From positions 1 through 5,756 of the forward strand of contig JAFTXB010000065.1 in the NCBI GenBank assembly GCA_017461825.1: a stretch of 5,756 nt of DNA, written 5' to 3'. Shown here piece by piece: positions 5,600 through 5,756 of the stretch. The notes below the pieces were generated by a model, which was not told the origin of the DNA, ran no database searches, and was given only the letters and a program-made list of their open reading frames with translations. The stretch comes from Clostridia bacterium (GTDB lineage Bacteria; Bacillota; Clostridia; Oscillospirales; CAG-272). A program made the translations under genes and the position numbers. How positions within the stretch are numbered: the first letter of the stretch is position 1; every line of letters starts with the position of its first letter.

Positions 5600-5628
5600 T
5601 TGACAAAAAAGGGGGAAAGTAGTATAAT
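5600..5628 (+). promoter_or_regulatory. Strong promoter P1 (stable RNA type)
   Basis: TTGACA (5600-5605), a 17-bp spacer and TATAAT (5623-5628) match consensus perfectly. The A-tract array just upstream fits an UP element. The hexamers and spacer (…GGGG…AAAGTRG) closely resemble those of P2, 115 bp downstream. The paired arrangement is typical of rRNA operons in Firmicutes. Transcription should start near 5635. Confidence 0.88.
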
Positions 5629-5682
5629 ATACAAGCTGTCACGGAGACGGCACCGCAATCGGAACCACGGACAAGCCACCGA

Positions 5683-5704
5683 AAAACTTTTTGAAAAAAG
5701 TTTT
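5683..5704. repeat. A/T-rich hairpin between P1 and P2
   Basis: AAAACTTTT (5683-5691) pairs with AAAAGTTTT (5696-5704) around a TGAA loop. It lies just upstream of the P2 -35 box, so it may form part of the P2 UP element or a leader hairpin in the P1 transcript. It resembles AACTTT-attca-AAAGTTTT at 4241-4259 in the composite inverted repeat. No T-run follows it on the plus strand, so a terminator is unlikely. Confidence 0.5.
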
Positions 5705-5714
5705 AAAAAAGGGC

Positions 5715-5743
5715 TTGACAAAAGGGGATGAAAGTGGTATAAT
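5715..5743 (+). promoter_or_regulatory. Strong promoter P2 (stable RNA type)
   Basis: TTGACA (5715-5720), a 17-bp spacer and TATAAT (5738-5743) are again a perfect match. The flanks GCTTGACAAAA and AAAGTGGTATAAT repeat those of P1 with few changes. Transcription would start near 5750, a few bases before the window ends. No rRNA or tRNA sequence is reached, so the target gene is inferred from promoter style only. Confidence 0.87.
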
Positions 5744-5756
5744 AACAAGGTCGCGC

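Noticed and set aside
5272..5748. Minus-strand open frame of 158 codons across the esterase 3' end and the tandem promoters
   Set aside because: It is rich in Phe/Leu/Ser because it reads A-tracts backwards, overlaps a real gene and two perfect promoters, and shows no recognisable protein features.

Overview
The window most likely comes from a low-to-mid GC Firmicute of the class Clostridia, probably an anaerobic gut lineage related to Oscillospiraceae/Ruminococcaceae. The evidence is strong GGAGG Shine-Dalgarno sites, near-perfect TTGACA-17-TATAAT promoters with A-rich upstream tracts, AT-rich intergenic DNA, and the DUF421-DUF4363 gene pair, which is typical of Clostridia. No marker gene fixes the genus.

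Left part (1-2863, minus strand): a three-gene ABC export operon of the GldA/GldF/GldG type. It runs from a consensus promoter (2835-2863) through an ATPase (about 2762-1749) and an ABC-2 permease (1749-886) to a GldG-like auxiliary membrane protein (870 to beyond base 1, truncated by the window edge). The genes overlap or lie 15 nt apart, and each has its own strong ribosome binding site. The ATPase probably starts at a TTG codon inside the apparent ATG frame.

Middle part (2994-4036, minus strand): a DUF421 (YetF-like) membrane protein and a small DUF4363 protein. They are translationally coupled by an ATGA overlap. Their job is not established.

Right part (4037-5756): a 409-bp divergent intergenic region rich in palindromes, including a composite multi-stem inverted repeat (4164-4275). 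It is followed on the plus strand by a complete, apparently cytoplasmic SGNH/SASA-type carbohydrate esterase (4446-5435) with its own promoter. After this gene comes a non-coding A-tract-rich stretch and two tandem perfect promoters (5600-5628 and 5715-5743). Both point rightward out of the window and look like the P1/P2 promoters of a stable RNA (rRNA or tRNA) operon.

The genes form independent units: ABC operon, DUF421-DUF4363 operon, esterase, and the start of a probable stable RNA operon. I see no proof of a new multi-gene system. The best leads are the composite inverted repeat, the operator-like palindromes, and the poorly understood DUF421-DUF4363 pair.
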